Shown piece after piece: positions 54,941 to 63,930 of a DNA stretch of 64,000 bases (positions are counted from its first letter, which is position 1; each line of letters starts with the position of its first letter). The notes under the pieces are model-generated. The model was not told the DNA's origin, ran no database searches, and worked only from the letters and a program-made list of their open reading frames with translations. Source of the DNA: Lachnospiraceae bacterium (GTDB lineage Bacteria; Bacillota; Clostridia; Lachnospirales; Lachnospiraceae); the NCBI GenBank assembly GCA_029225065.1, contig JAQXVT010000035.1, forward strand, positions 1 to 64,000, read 5' to 3'. A program made the position numbers and the translations under genes.

Positions 54941-54988
54941 AAAAAAGAAAGCATACAGCCCGATGAAAAGCTGTATGCTTTCTTTTTT
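54941..54988. terminator. Bidirectional terminator before ldh end
   Basis: A perfect 19-bp stem, AAAAAAGAAAGCATACAGC with its complement around a 10-base loop, has an A-run on one side and a T-run on the other, so it works in both directions. It ends ldh on the minus strand. Confidence 0.92.
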
Positions 54989-55062
54989 AAAATTTTTATT
55001 CAGACGGATCAAACGCACCATTTTACTGCTGTAAAGCTTTGCGGCAGGTCCGAAAGGCGCGA

Positions 55063-56010
55063 TTAAAGCTCAATCTGTGCGATGATGCTCTTGAGCAGAT
55101 CAGCGCTTGCGCGAAGCTTTCCAACTTCTTCATCCGTAAGCTGTACCGGAAGTTTGCATCTTACGCCGTCCGGTCCGATCATGGTCAGGGTACTGATGCA
55201 GACGTCCTCGATGCCGTACTCGCCGTGCATCAGAGTAGAAACGGTCGCTACGGAGTCGCTGGATGCGGTCAGCAGGGAAACGAGCTGGCAAACAGAAGCA
55301 GATACTGCGTAGAATGTAGCGCCTTTGCGCTTGATAACCTCTCCGCCGGAAGTATGCACGTACTCAACCATTGCATCCTTGTCGATCGGGGTATAGTCTA
55401 CGGTATCTTTTACCAGTTCTGGATAGTGGTCGATGGAGGTTCCTGCCACATCAGCGATGGACCACGGAACGAAAGAGCTGTCGCCGTGCTCACCATATAC
55501 GTAAGCGTGGATGTTCTTCTGTGCGATCTTGCAGTGCTCGGACAGACCATAACGAAGACGTGCAGTGTCAAGGATGGTACCGGAACCGATGATCTGCTTT
55601 TCCGGGATACCGGAAATCTTTGTGAAGACGTAGGTCATGATGTCAACCGGGTTGCTTACGATCACATATTTTGCATTCGGAGCAACAGCAGTGATCTGCG
55701 GTGTGATCTGCTTGAGGATATTTACGTTTGTCTGAGTCAGCTCGATTCTGGTCTGGCCAGGTTTGCGGGCAATTCCTGAAGTAATGATGACGATATCGGA
55801 ATCCTTTGCGTCAGCATAATCGCCGCCAACGATCGATACCGGATTGCGGAAGAATGTACCCTGAGCGATATCCATAACCTCGCCAAGTACCTTTTCCTTG
55901 TTGATGTCGATCAGCACGATCTCTGATGCGCTGTCATTGTCCATTGCGAGTGTGTAAGCAATAGTAGAACCAACACTTCCGGCTCCGATGATTGTAATTT
56001 TTGTACTCAT
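55063..56010 (-). CDS. ldh: L-lactate dehydrogenase
   Basis: A 315-residue NAD-dependent enzyme that reduces pyruvate to L-lactate. The Rossmann motif IGAGSVGSTIA is at 8-18, the active-site region is GIARKPGQTRIELTQ (the Arg that picks out pyruvate), and the catalytic His is in GEHGDSS. The start follows GGAGAAGC; a longer frame to 56097 is not used. A consensus promoter lies 180 bases upstream and a perfect terminator downstream, so it is a single-gene unit. Confidence 0.97.
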   Translation of the reverse strand: MSTKITIIGAGSVGSTIAYTLAMDNDSASEIVLIDINKEKVLGEVMDIAQGTFFRNPVSIVGGDYADAKDSDIVIITSGIARKPGQTRIELTQTNVNILKQITPQITAVAPNAKYVIVSNPVDIMTYVFTKISGIPEKQIIGSGTILDTARLRYGLSEHCKIAQKNIHAYVYGEHGDSSFVPWSIADVAGTSIDHYPELVKDTVDYTPIDKDAMVEYVHTSGGEVIKRKGATFYAVSASVCQLVSLLTASSDSVATVSTLMHGEYGIEDVCISTLTMIGPDGVRCKLPVQLTDEEVGKLRASADLLKSIIAQIEL

Positions 56011-56191
56011 GTGCTTCTCCTTTGAAATGATCCCTGCTGTACTGCCGGGGTTCCTGAGCTTTCCGGCTTCCAAAAAGGAAGCAGAGCTTTGGAACACACG
56101 GCACTCCGTTACAGAAAGTTCTTGATTAAATTAATATGAATGGCTGGATACAGACGGGGTAAAACACCATCCGTTCTGCAACGCCAGAAGT

Positions 56192-56220
56192 ATTATAAGA
56201 GATGGATAATTTTTTGTCAA
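56192..56220 (-). promoter_or_regulatory. Consensus promoter of ldh
   Basis: On the minus strand TTGACA, 17-base spacer, TATAAT: a perfect match to sigma-A consensus. It gives a leader of about 175 bases. Confidence 0.85.
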
Positions 56221-56668
56221 TCGCTTTTCTTCAGAAATCTGATTTATATACAAAATACCAACATCCTTGAAAAAAGGCGAAATATGGCGTATTTCAGGCA
56301 AATAAGGATTTTTCTCAATAGCGGAATCGAGCCTCTTGAAAAGGAGCTTTTCCTGGAAAACAGGTGTAAATACGTGGAATTTGACGGAAAAAAGTGGCTT
56401 CAAAGGAAAAAGTTTGGCAATTATTTAACAGGAATAAGAAAAATGGAGAAAAAACCAGAAAAAATAAGAAACAGAGATAAAATCGGGAGAAAAAGAAACG
56501 CTATGGAGCAGGAACGAGGCGGTTGACAAACATCGGGGGAAATAGTAAACTACATGCGTGATTCGGAAGAAATAAAAAAATTCTGAATAAACTCAGAAAA
56601 AAATAAATAATTATGCAGGAAAAAGTCTGCAACGTCTTTATCCGGCATAAGGAAAAGAGAAAGAGATC
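56221..56668. other. Intergenic region between ldh promoter and ACT gene
   Basis: AT-rich DNA with an open frame at 56140-56526 that has no ribosome binding site or recognisable product and that crosses the ldh promoter. Only a rightward promoter was identified (56523-56551). Confidence 0.45.
56523..56551 (+). promoter_or_regulatory. Promoter of the ACT/malic enzyme genes
   Basis: TTGACA, 17-base spacer, TAAACT; about 118 bases before the ACT gene. Confidence 0.6.
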
Positions 56669-57082
56669 ATGATCAGACAGTTATCAGTATTTGTTGAAAA
56701 TAAACCGGGCAGTTTTTTAAGAGTTACAAGAGCGCTTCATGAAAGGAATATCGCGATTCAGGGCTTTTGTTCGGTTGATTCTCCGGAGTTCGGAATTCTC
56801 CGGATTATCGTGGACCGTCCGGAGGAGGCACAGCGGCTTCTTGATGAGGAAGGCTTCATGGCAAAATGCTATGATGTCATCGCTGTGGAGATCGGAGCAC
56901 AGGAGACGCTCGACGGACTTCTGAAGGCATGCTGTGAGAGCAACATCAGTGTCAACTATATGTATTCTGCGTTCGGTGACGGATGCAGCCATTCAGCAGC
57001 AATTCTGTACTCGGAATATCTGGACGAGACGGAAGAGATGCTCAGAGGAAAAGGATTTATCTGTTTAAACAAGCTGTCCTGA
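56669..57082 (+). CDS. Tandem ACT-domain protein
   Basis: A 137-residue protein made of two ACT repeats: residues 1-65 (MIRQLSVFVENKPGSFLRVT) and about 70-137 (VIAVEIGAQETLDGLLKACC). The family binds amino acids and regulates partners. This short form is often a stand-alone protein. It lies 131 bases before malic enzyme, in the same direction, and could be co-regulated with it. Confidence 0.88.
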   Translation: MIRQLSVFVENKPGSFLRVTRALHERNIAIQGFCSVDSPEFGILRIIVDRPEEAQRLLDEEGFMAKCYDVIAVEIGAQETLDGLLKACCESNISVNYMYSAFGDGCSHSAAILYSEYLDETEEMLRGKGFICLNKLS

Positions 57083-57213
57083 TGCCGGATGCAAAGGCAG
57101 AGGAAGCAAAACAATCGATAGCAGGGCGCAGCGCGCTTTCTATATAAGAAGTATCCATCATTTTTCATGCTGCTGATGCAGACAGGAAAACCAAATTTAA
57201 GGAGGAACATACT

Positions 57214-58386
57214 GTGGATTACGCAAAAGAATCACTGAGACTTCACTATGAGTGGAAAGGAAAACTGGAAGTAACTGCAAGAGCGGCAGTAGATAATAAG
57301 GAAGCACTGTCTCTGGCTTATACGCCGGGCGTTGCACAGCCGTGTCTGGAGATCCAGAAGGATGTAAACAAGAGCTATGAGCTGACCCGCCGCTGGAATA
57401 CCGTTGCAGTTGTGACAGACGGAACTGCAGTGCTTGGTCTTGGTGATATCGGACCGGAGGCAGGTATGCCGGTTATGGAAGGAAAATGCGTTCTTTTCAA
57501 AGAGTTTGGCGGCGTAGATGCGATTCCGCTTTGCGTACGCAGCAAAAATGTAGATGATATTGTAAATACAGTAGCTCTGCTCGCAGGCAGCTTCGGCGGA
57601 GTAAACCTGGAGGATATCAGTGCACCGAGATGCTTCGAGATCGAGAAGAAGCTGAAAGAGCGCTGCGATATCCCGATTTTCCATGATGACCAGCACGGTA
57701 CTGCAGTAATCACACTGGCAGGACTGATTAATGCGCTGAAATTCGTAGGAAAAGACATCCATGACATCAAGATCGTAACGAGCGGCGCAGGCGCAGCTGG
57801 TATCGCGATCATCAAACTGCTCATGAGCATGGGGCTTAAGAACGTCATCATGACCGACCGTACCGGTGCGATCTACAAGGGACGCGAGGGACTCAACCCG
57901 ATCAAGGAGGAGATGGCAGAGATCACAAACGCAAACTGCGAGAAGGGTACTCTGGCAGAGGTAATCAAGGGCGCAGACGTATTTATCGGCGTATCCGCAC
58001 CGGGCACACTGACCAAAGAGATGGTACAGACGATGGCGAAGGATGCGATCATCTTTGCATGCGCAAACCCGACTCCGGAAATCTTCCCGGACGAGGCAAA
58101 GGCAGGCGGAGCAGCAGTCGTATCTACCGGCCGCAGCGATTTCCCGAACCAGGTAAACAACGTACTTGCATTCCCGGGCATTTTCCGCGGTGCACTTGAT
58201 GTGCGTGCATCTGACATCAACGATGAGATGAAGGTAGCAGCAGCTTACGCAATCGCAGGTCTGGTAAGCGACGAGGAGCTGAACGCAGATTATATTCTTC
58301 CGGCCGCATTTGATTCCCGCGTAAAGGACGCAGTTGCGAAGGCGGTTGCAGAGGCAGCAAGAAAGAGCGGCGTAGCAAGGATCTGA
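57214..58386 (+). CDS. NAD(P)-dependent malic enzyme
   Basis: A 390-residue short-form malic enzyme that converts malate to pyruvate and CO2. The N-terminal SLAYTPGVAQPCLEI, the metal and active-site block IPIFHDDQHGTAVITLAGL (about 153-171) and the Rossmann segment TSGAGAAGIAI are intact. The GTG start is well placed after AAGGAGGAAC. A strong terminator follows. With ldh it governs pyruvate and malate flow. Confidence 0.96.
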   Translation: MDYAKESLRLHYEWKGKLEVTARAAVDNKEALSLAYTPGVAQPCLEIQKDVNKSYELTRRWNTVAVVTDGTAVLGLGDIGPEAGMPVMEGKCVLFKEFGGVDAIPLCVRSKNVDDIVNTVALLAGSFGGVNLEDISAPRCFEIEKKLKERCDIPIFHDDQHGTAVITLAGLINALKFVGKDIHDIKIVTSGAGAAGIAIIKLLMSMGLKNVIMTDRTGAIYKGREGLNPIKEEMAEITNANCEKGTLAEVIKGADVFIGVSAPGTLTKEMVQTMAKDAIIFACANPTPEIFPDEAKAGGAAVVSTGRSDFPNQVNNVLAFPGIFRGALDVRASDINDEMKVAAAYAIAGLVSDEELNADYILPAAFDSRVKDAVAKAVAEAARKSGVARI

Positions 58387-58417
58387 TCGAATATCCGCTC
58401 GGATCTCGGATAAACGC

Positions 58418-58446
58418 TTGCGCAGTAAAACGCACTGGTGTATAAT
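58418..58446 (+). promoter_or_regulatory. Putative promoter between malic enzyme and the terminator
   Basis: TTGCGC, 17-base spacer, TATAAT. Transcription would start about 13 bases before the terminator hairpin. Confidence 0.4.
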
Positions 58447-58465
58447 CAGCCTTACAAAACGTATG

Positions 58466-58505
58466 GGGCTGTCACAGACGGCAATCGTCTGTGACAGCCC
58501 TTTTT
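58466..58505 (+). terminator. Terminator after malic enzyme
   Basis: GGGCTGTCACAGACG and its perfect complement around GCAAT, followed by TTTTT. Confidence 0.9.
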
Positions 58506-58611
58506 GTCGGTGCAAAAGACAAGAGCATTCAAAAAAAGCAGGAGCGGTCTGGCAAAGGAGGTATCGCTTCGGCGGACAGACAGCAAATGGCGGGAAAACG
58601 GGGGAAAAAGA

Positions 58612-59535
58612 ATGCTGTATATAAAGAATCTTAAAGAGGGACTGGAAGTATTTAAAACGCTCGGGTCAGATGTGCGGATGCGGATCGTGGAGCTTTTATG
58701 CGAGCGCGGAGAAATGAATATGAATGAGATCGCGACGGCGCTGGATCTGACGAACGGTGCGCTGACCTCCCACATCCGCAGGTTGGAGGAGTGCGGAATC
58801 ATTCAGACGGTGACGGAGTGCACGGGTCATGGCAATCAGAAAATCTGCAGCATCAAGACGGATCAGATTCTGCTGACGGCGGGTGCGGAGGCAGAGGCGA
58901 AAGAGGTCGGTGTATATGACACGGAGGTGCGCGTGAGCCATTTCAGTGACTGCAGCATCGCGCCGCCGTGCGGACTGTGCAGCGGTTTCAGCCAGATCGG
59001 GCCGGAAAACGATCCGCGCATGTTTCACAATCCGGAGCGGCTGCAGGCGAGAATGCTGTGGTTTGCGGATGGGTATGTGGAGTACCGGATTCCGAATATG
59101 CTGACGGAAGATCAGAAGATGAGCCAGGTCACGTTCTATTTTGAAATTTCACAGGATCATATCGATTATACGGAGGAAAGTCTGGCAGATGTGGCATTTT
59201 ATCTGAATGGATACCGGATGGGGACGTGGCTGACGCCGCCGGAGTTTCGGCTGGAGCGCGGCATCTACACGCCGGCATGGTGGAATGGACAGGAAAAGCA
59301 GTCCGGTGTACAGAAGATGATCGTGGTCAACAGCTGGGGAACATACTTTGAGGGAGTAAAATGTTCGGATATCGGCCTGCGGGATCTTGGCCTGCAGGCC
59401 GGAGAGGATCTGCGCTTCCGTCTTGCAGTGGAGAACCGTGGAAATCACAAGGGCGGCATCGTGCTTTACGGCGCAGGCTTTGGCAATTACAATCAGGATA
59501 TTCGGGTGAGGATCCATTATACGATGGAAAAATAG
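58612..59535 (+). CDS. ArsR-type regulator with C-terminal beta-rich domain (1)
   Basis: 307 residues. Residues 1-75 are a winged helix of the ArsR type (LGSDVRMRIVELL, then LTNGALTSHIRRLEECGII). The remaining 230 residues carry paired features also seen in the paralogue at 60989: a Cys-containing part with CGLC, FADGYVEYRIP, VAFYLNGYRMGTW, YTPAWW and a final GAGFGNYNQDIRV. They look like a beta-sandwich, perhaps sugar binding. ATG 58612 follows GGGGG; the frame to 58504 is not used. It lies just before the GH43 gene and presumably regulates it. Confidence 0.85.
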   Translation: MLYIKNLKEGLEVFKTLGSDVRMRIVELLCERGEMNMNEIATALDLTNGALTSHIRRLEECGIIQTVTECTGHGNQKICSIKTDQILLTAGAEAEAKEVGVYDTEVRVSHFSDCSIAPPCGLCSGFSQIGPENDPRMFHNPERLQARMLWFADGYVEYRIPNMLTEDQKMSQVTFYFEISQDHIDYTEESLADVAFYLNGYRMGTWLTPPEFRLERGIYTPAWWNGQEKQSGVQKMIVVNSWGTYFEGVKCSDIGLRDLGLQAGEDLRFRLAVENRGNHKGGIVLYGAGFGNYNQDIRVRIHYTMEK

Positions 59536-59619
59536 AATCGGGACATCCGAATAATCCGGCAAATGTTGCAAAAAGAGTGTCGATATTCTGGCAATAAGTA
59601 CCAAAAAAATAAAAAAAGA

Positions 59620-59648
59620 TTGAAAAAGCACATCGTCTTGCATATACT
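59620..59648 (+). promoter_or_regulatory. Promoter of the GH43 gene
   Basis: TTGAAA, 17-base spacer, TATACT; 55 bases before the start, with an AAAGTATT direct repeat between it and the ribosome binding site. Confidence 0.6.
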
Positions 59649-59702
59649 GTTTAAAGATATATAAAGTATTTTAAAACAAATTAAAGTATTGGAGGACGAA
59701 AA

Positions 59703-60662
59703 ATGAGCGAGAATACAGAACTGAAATACAATGAACCATGGATTTTGCAGCGTGCGGATCCGTTTGTGTACCGTCACACAGACGGCATGTACTATTTCAC
59801 AGCATCGCTTCCGGAGTACAACGGCATTGCGCTTCGCAGAAGCAAAACGATCGCAGGATTAAAAGATGCAGAAGAAGTGATGGTGTGGAAAAAGCACGAC
59901 AAGGGCATCATGAGTGTGCATATCTGGGCACCGGAACTGCATTATCTGTTCGGTAAATGGTACATTTACTTTGCAGGCGGAGACATCGACGATATCTGGG
60001 CGATCCGTCCGTACGTGCTGGAGTGCGCGGATGAAGATCCGATCACAGGTACCTGGGTGGAAAAAGGAAAAATGCAGCGCAGCGACGATGATGAATTTTC
60101 GTTCGAGGATTTTTCGCTGGATGCGACGGTATTTGAGCACCGTGGCGAGTGGTATTACGTATGGGCAGAGAAAGTAAGCGTCGGACGCAAAATTTCCAAC
60201 CTCTACATCGCAAAGATGGAGAGTGCGTATAAACTGAAGACGGCGCAGGTACTGCTGACAACACCGGATTACGACTGGGAACGCATCGGTTTCTGGGTAA
60301 ATGAGGGACCATATCTCTTAAAACATGACGGAAAGCTGTTCCTGACGTACTCAGCAAGTGAAACCGGCATCGATTACTGCGTCGGTATGCTGACGGCAGA
60401 CGAGGATGCAGACCTGCTCGATCCGGCTTCCTGGAAAAAGTCCCGCTATCCGGTACTGCGCACGGATGCATCGAAGCAGATCTACGGTCCGGGCCACAAC
60501 TGCTTTGTAAAGTCTGAGGATGGCACAAAGGATCTGATGGTGTACCATGCACGTACCGAGACGGAGATCATCGGCGATCCGCTTTACAATCCGAACCGTC
60601 ATGCGATGGTAATGGAAGTGAAGTGGGCAGAGGATGGAACGCCGATCTTTTCTTACGATTGA
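59703..60662 (+). CDS. Glycoside hydrolase family 43 protein
   Basis: A 319-residue cytosolic enzyme, single five-bladed propeller domain, without signal peptide or carbohydrate-binding module. The three acidic residues fit GH43: base Asp19 in RADPFVY, Asp140 in FSLDATVF, acid Glu201 in NEGPYLL. It probably acts on short arabinose- or xylose-containing oligosaccharides brought in by a transporter such as the one at 62419, but the exact sugar cannot be told. The start follows GGAGGACG. Confidence 0.92.
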   Translation: MSENTELKYNEPWILQRADPFVYRHTDGMYYFTASLPEYNGIALRRSKTIAGLKDAEEVMVWKKHDKGIMSVHIWAPELHYLFGKWYIYFAGGDIDDIWAIRPYVLECADEDPITGTWVEKGKMQRSDDDEFSFEDFSLDATVFEHRGEWYYVWAEKVSVGRKISNLYIAKMESAYKLKTAQVLLTTPDYDWERIGFWVNEGPYLLKHDGKLFLTYSASETGIDYCVGMLTADEDADLLDPASWKKSRYPVLRTDASKQIYGPGHNCFVKSEDGTKDLMVYHARTETEIIGDPLYNPNRHAMVMEVKWAEDGTPIFSYD

Positions 60663-60785
60663 TTGATGGTGCATATTCTCAGGCAGAGCAGCTGTGAGAA
60701 TAAGGCAGACACTGCACAGCTATGGAAATTTTGAAGTAAAAAATACGCGGCAGATAAGCGAAAAATGAAATCTGCTGCGTATTTT

Positions 60786-60978
60786 TAACCGAGTAGGGCA
60801 AGTCCCCTGCTTCAATTGCGAGGAGCAATAAGCAATGTGTGGGGATTTGTTTGTATCATAAGTAAGGCAAGCTTACTTACGATGGAGGTTATGAAATATC
60901 ATAGGAGAGGCCGCTTGCGGGAGGGTTCCTTATGATTCTACAAGCAGCGAAGCAGATTGCGAATACCTGCTAAAACAC
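60786..60978 (+). repeat. Dispersed intergenic repeat, copy D (longest)
   Basis: All modules of copy C in the same order, namely the GGCAAGTCCCCTGC/GAGGAGCAATAAGCA core, the TAAGTAAG/CTTACTTA hairpin and the GCGAAGCAGATTGCGAATACCTGC module, plus an inserted hairpin like copy F. It lies between the GH43 gene and the end of the convergent regulator. Confidence 0.8.
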
Positions 60979-60988
60979 GCTCTGGAAC

Positions 60989-61921
60989 TCACGCCGGCGT
61001 GCTTCCCGGAATCGGGCTGTACTGCACCCGGAACTCAATGTCCTGATTATAATTTCCAAATCCGCGTCCGAAGACCGTGAGGCCGCCGATGTGTTTGGCG
61101 CTGTCCGGCACAGCCATTCGGAAATAGATTTTGTCGCGGTAATCCAGATGGAACTGGTCGATCGTGACATTGGAGATTTTCGTATTGTCGATGAAAACGC
61201 CGTTGTGGTTGATGATGAGCGTTTTTAACAGTCCGTACTGATTCCAGTTCGCAAACCACCATTCCGGTGTGAACAATCCTTTTGTGTCCGCAAAGTCACC
61301 CGGGCTTGTCCAGATACCGATAAACGTATCATTTAAATAAAAGTGAATGTCAGACGGCCAGATTTCGTTGCTGCCGGGTGCCTCGGAGGAGAGCTCGGCG
61401 GAGACGGAGATCTGGTCGATTTTGTTGTAAAACGGGATGACGCAGGGCACCTGGTACTCGACGTACCCCTTGGAGAACCATAAAATATCCGCCTCAAAAT
61501 GTTTCTGGTGTGCGAAATAGCGCGGATCGTCGACGATGCCGATGACCGACTCCGAGGTGGAAATGCCGCAGGTGGGGTAAACCTCATAGGAGGAATACTG
61601 GCCGGCCCGCAGGCTGGATTTGTGCTCATTGACCGATGGAAGCGTCCGGTTCAGCATAAAAAGGATCTTGTCAAGGTGCGGCTCACAGAGCTTCTGATTG
61701 CCGTGAAAGCTGGAATCGGAATTAATGCGGATCAGATCCGCCGCCTCGAGCTTTCGAATATGGTTTGTCAGTGCGCCGTTCGTGATATTCAGCCGCTCCG
61801 CAAGTTCATTCATGCTCATTTTTCCGTTCTGCAGAAGCAGAGTCAGAATTTCAACGCGGACATCGGAACCGAGCGCCTTGAAAATCTCAAGGCATTCCGG
61901 AAAAGTTTTGATATATCGCAT
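60989..61921 (-). CDS. ArsR-type regulator with C-terminal beta-rich domain (2)
   Basis: 310 residues, a paralogue of the protein at 58612. Residues 1-75 are the winged helix (LGSDVRVEILTLLL, then ITNGALTNHIRKLEAADLI). The rest shares FSKGYVEYQVP, IHFYLNDTFIGIW, FTPEWW and GRGFGNYNQDIEFR with the paralogue, but lacks its CGLC motif and instead has CGIST. The start follows AGGGAGGT. It is divergent from the sugar transporter genes and likely controls them. Confidence 0.87.
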   Translation of the reverse strand: MRYIKTFPECLEIFKALGSDVRVEILTLLLQNGKMSMNELAERLNITNGALTNHIRKLEAADLIRINSDSSFHGNQKLCEPHLDKILFMLNRTLPSVNEHKSSLRAGQYSSYEVYPTCGISTSESVIGIVDDPRYFAHQKHFEADILWFSKGYVEYQVPCVIPFYNKIDQISVSAELSSEAPGSNEIWPSDIHFYLNDTFIGIWTSPGDFADTKGLFTPEWWFANWNQYGLLKTLIINHNGVFIDNTKISNVTIDQFHLDYRDKIYFRMAVPDSAKHIGGLTVFGRGFGNYNQDIEFRVQYSPIPGSTPA

Positions 61922-62003
61922 AGAACCTCCCTGGATAAAAGGATGCCGGTTGGAGACATCAGATACCCATTGTTTCTTTATAGTTTGGTTAAAAAACGTT
62001 CAT

Positions 62004-62025
62004 AGTTTAGATAAAGTTTAGATAA
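62004..62025. repeat. Tandem 11-bp operator-like repeat
   Basis: AGTTTAGATAA occurs twice in direct succession (62004-62014, 62015-62025), with a related TAGTTTGGTTAA at 61981-61992. It lies 83 bases before the regulator start and could be its binding site. Confidence 0.5.
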
Positions 62026-62278
62026 AAATAAAATAGATTCGTCCCTTTGGCCGTAAAACAGGTGGAATGGGACGGAAATCCCTTATACTGTACAGCAAAC
62101 GGGTGAAAAAAGCAACGAATATTTTAAAAATGCATAAAAAACGAACGGATCATTTTACAAAAATGTAAAAGAAGAGAGGGGCAACTGTACAGGGTGCACA
62201 AAAAAGTGACGTTAAATACTGGAAAACAAGAGAAACTTTGTTGAATTATAGAAAAAGATAAAATAATTTAATCTATAA

Positions 62279-62307
62279 TTGACAGATACGAAAAAAAGTT
62301 GTATATT
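62279..62307 (+). promoter_or_regulatory. Promoter of the sugar transporter genes
   Basis: TTGACA, 17-base spacer, TATATT; a good sigma-A match, 112 bases before the binding-protein start. The palindrome GTGTAcaagaTACAC follows it. Confidence 0.75.
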
Positions 62308-62418
62308 ATGACCAGAAAGAAAAAACAAAGAAAAAAAAGTGTACAAGATACACAAAGGCCCGCCGCAGACCGGCGGCACACACACTGTGCAATATGTACC
62401 AAAAAGGAGGATAAAATT

Positions 62419-63777
62419 ATGAACAAGAAATGGCTCACAATGCTCCTCACTGCTTCTATGATAGCTTCCCTTGGAACGACCGTAGCTTTCGCAGAGGAAG
62501 AAACAGAAGCAGCTCCGAGCGCAGTCACAACAGTAGGTCCGGATGACGCAACACACTTTGAACTGTGGTCATTCGTAGACGTACACAACGAGTTCTACGC
62601 AAACATGGTAAATGAGTGGAACGAGCAGAACCCGGACAAGCAGGTTCAGATCACATTCAGTACCTATCCGTACTCTGATATGCACAACAAACTGATGATG
62701 TCCCTGCAGGCAGGCAGCGGCGCACCGGATATGTGCGATATCGAGATCGGCCAGTTCCCGAACTACGTTGGAGAGGACTGCCCGCTGTATGATATGACAG
62801 AGGCACTTGCTCCGTATGAGGATTCTCTTGTAAAGGCTCGTCTGGATGTATACTCCAGAGCAGATGGCGCAAGAATCGGTGTTCCGACACACGTTGGTGC
62901 TACGGTAATGTACTGGAATGCAGATATCTTTGAGCAGTATGGTCTTGATTACAAGTCTGTAAAGACATGGGATGATTATACCGCACTTGGCGAGCAGCTG
63001 AAGGAAGCTTCCAACGGCGAAGTGTACCTGACATCTGTTGATACAGGCGGAACAGACTGGCTGTGGCTGGCTATGGCTGAGTATGGCGAGGACTGGACCG
63101 GCGGCCTTGGCGAGGACGCAGAAGTAAATGTACAGCTTGATTCTGTTAAGAAGATGCTGACCATGCAGCAGCAGTGGCTGAACGATGGTATCGCAATGAT
63201 CTCTACTGACGGACATACCGATACAGACGGATGCCGTGCACAGATTGTTGAAGGAAAGATCGCTTCTTTCCCGAAGGCAATGTGGTACATGAGCCGTTTC
63301 ACATCCTATATGCCGGATGAGAAGGGCAAATGGGACATCACAACCTGCCCGGTATTCGAAGAGGGTCAGAAGAACTCCGTTGGTATCGGCGGAACCGGTA
63401 CAGTTGTAACAAACGAGTGCGAGAATCCGGAACTGGCAGCAGAGTGGCTTGCATGGGCTAAGTGCTCTGAGGAAGGTGAGCAGCACATCTGGAACGATCT
63501 TGGATTTGACGTTTGCAACGAGTCCCTGTGGTCAGATGAAGCATTCGCATACGATGAGTCCAACCAGTACAACACATTCTTCCGCGTAAAACCGTACGAA
63601 GTACTGAACGAGCTGGCTGCTAACGATGCAATCGGAACCATCTATACAACATCCAATTCTCCGACACTGAACGAGCAGATCAACACCTACACCCTGAACG
63701 AGATCTTCGTTGATGGTATGGACGTTGAGGAAGCACTTCAGGAGGCACAGGACGCAATCGACAGCGAGCTGGGCTGA
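62419..63777 (+). CDS. Sugar ABC transporter substrate-binding protein
   Basis: 452 residues. The first 25 are a Sec signal peptide that appears to end at AFA, cut by signal peptidase I, and there is no lipobox Cys. The mature part is a family-1 solute-binding protein (HFELWSFVDVHNEFYANMVNEWNEQNP, with later AGSGAPDMCDIEIGQF). The start at 62419 follows AAAGGAGG; the longer frame from 62299 is not used. The next gene is its permease, so the sugar, perhaps an arabino- or xylo-oligosaccharide, is a guess from the neighbouring GH43 gene. Confidence 0.92.
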   Translation: MNKKWLTMLLTASMIASLGTTVAFAEEETEAAPSAVTTVGPDDATHFELWSFVDVHNEFYANMVNEWNEQNPDKQVQITFSTYPYSDMHNKLMMSLQAGSGAPDMCDIEIGQFPNYVGEDCPLYDMTEALAPYEDSLVKARLDVYSRADGARIGVPTHVGATVMYWNADIFEQYGLDYKSVKTWDDYTALGEQLKEASNGEVYLTSVDTGGTDWLWLAMAEYGEDWTGGLGEDAEVNVQLDSVKKMLTMQQQWLNDGIAMISTDGHTDTDGCRAQIVEGKIASFPKAMWYMSRFTSYMPDEKGKWDITTCPVFEEGQKNSVGIGGTGTVVTNECENPELAAEWLAWAKCSEEGEQHIWNDLGFDVCNESLWSDEAFAYDESNQYNTFFRVKPYEVLNELAANDAIGTIYTTSNSPTLNEQINTYTLNEIFVDGMDVEEALQEAQDAIDSELG

Positions 63778-63822
63778 TAGAGAAATAAGCATGCATTGGT
63801 TTAGATAGTGAAATGATATGGG

Positions 63823-63851
63823 GAGGCCAGGGAATTGCATTCCCGGGTCTC
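63823..63851 (+). terminator. Intercistronic hairpin between binding protein and permease
   Basis: GAG.CC.GGGAAT pairs with ATTCCC.GG.CTC around TGC, with a T-rich tail. Such hairpins leave the binding-protein mRNA more abundant than the permease mRNA. Confidence 0.6.
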
Positions 63852-63930
63852 TCTCTTTCTGATGCAATACAGATTGATGTAATACATGTACTCCGGTACA
63901 TTTCCAGTCGAAAGAAAGGAGGAATACATT

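Larger units (their letters stand above)
61922..62418. other. Divergent control region of the sugar transporter
   Basis: 497 bases between the leftward regulator and the rightward binding-protein gene. It contains a tandem repeat (62004-62025), a promoter (62279-62307), a short GTCCC/GGGAC inverted pair (about 62041-62075) and the hairpin CCGCCG/CGGCGG near 62361-62377. No gene was recognised. Confidence 0.5.

Noticed and set aside
56140-56526. A 128-codon frame between ldh and the ACT gene
   Set aside because: It overlaps the consensus ldh promoter, lacks a ribosome binding site, and its Lys/Arg-rich composition reflects AT-rich intergenic DNA.
57232-58515. A 427-codon frame opposite malic enzyme
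   Set aside because: It is antisense to a certain gene and rich in Cys, as expected of a shadow.
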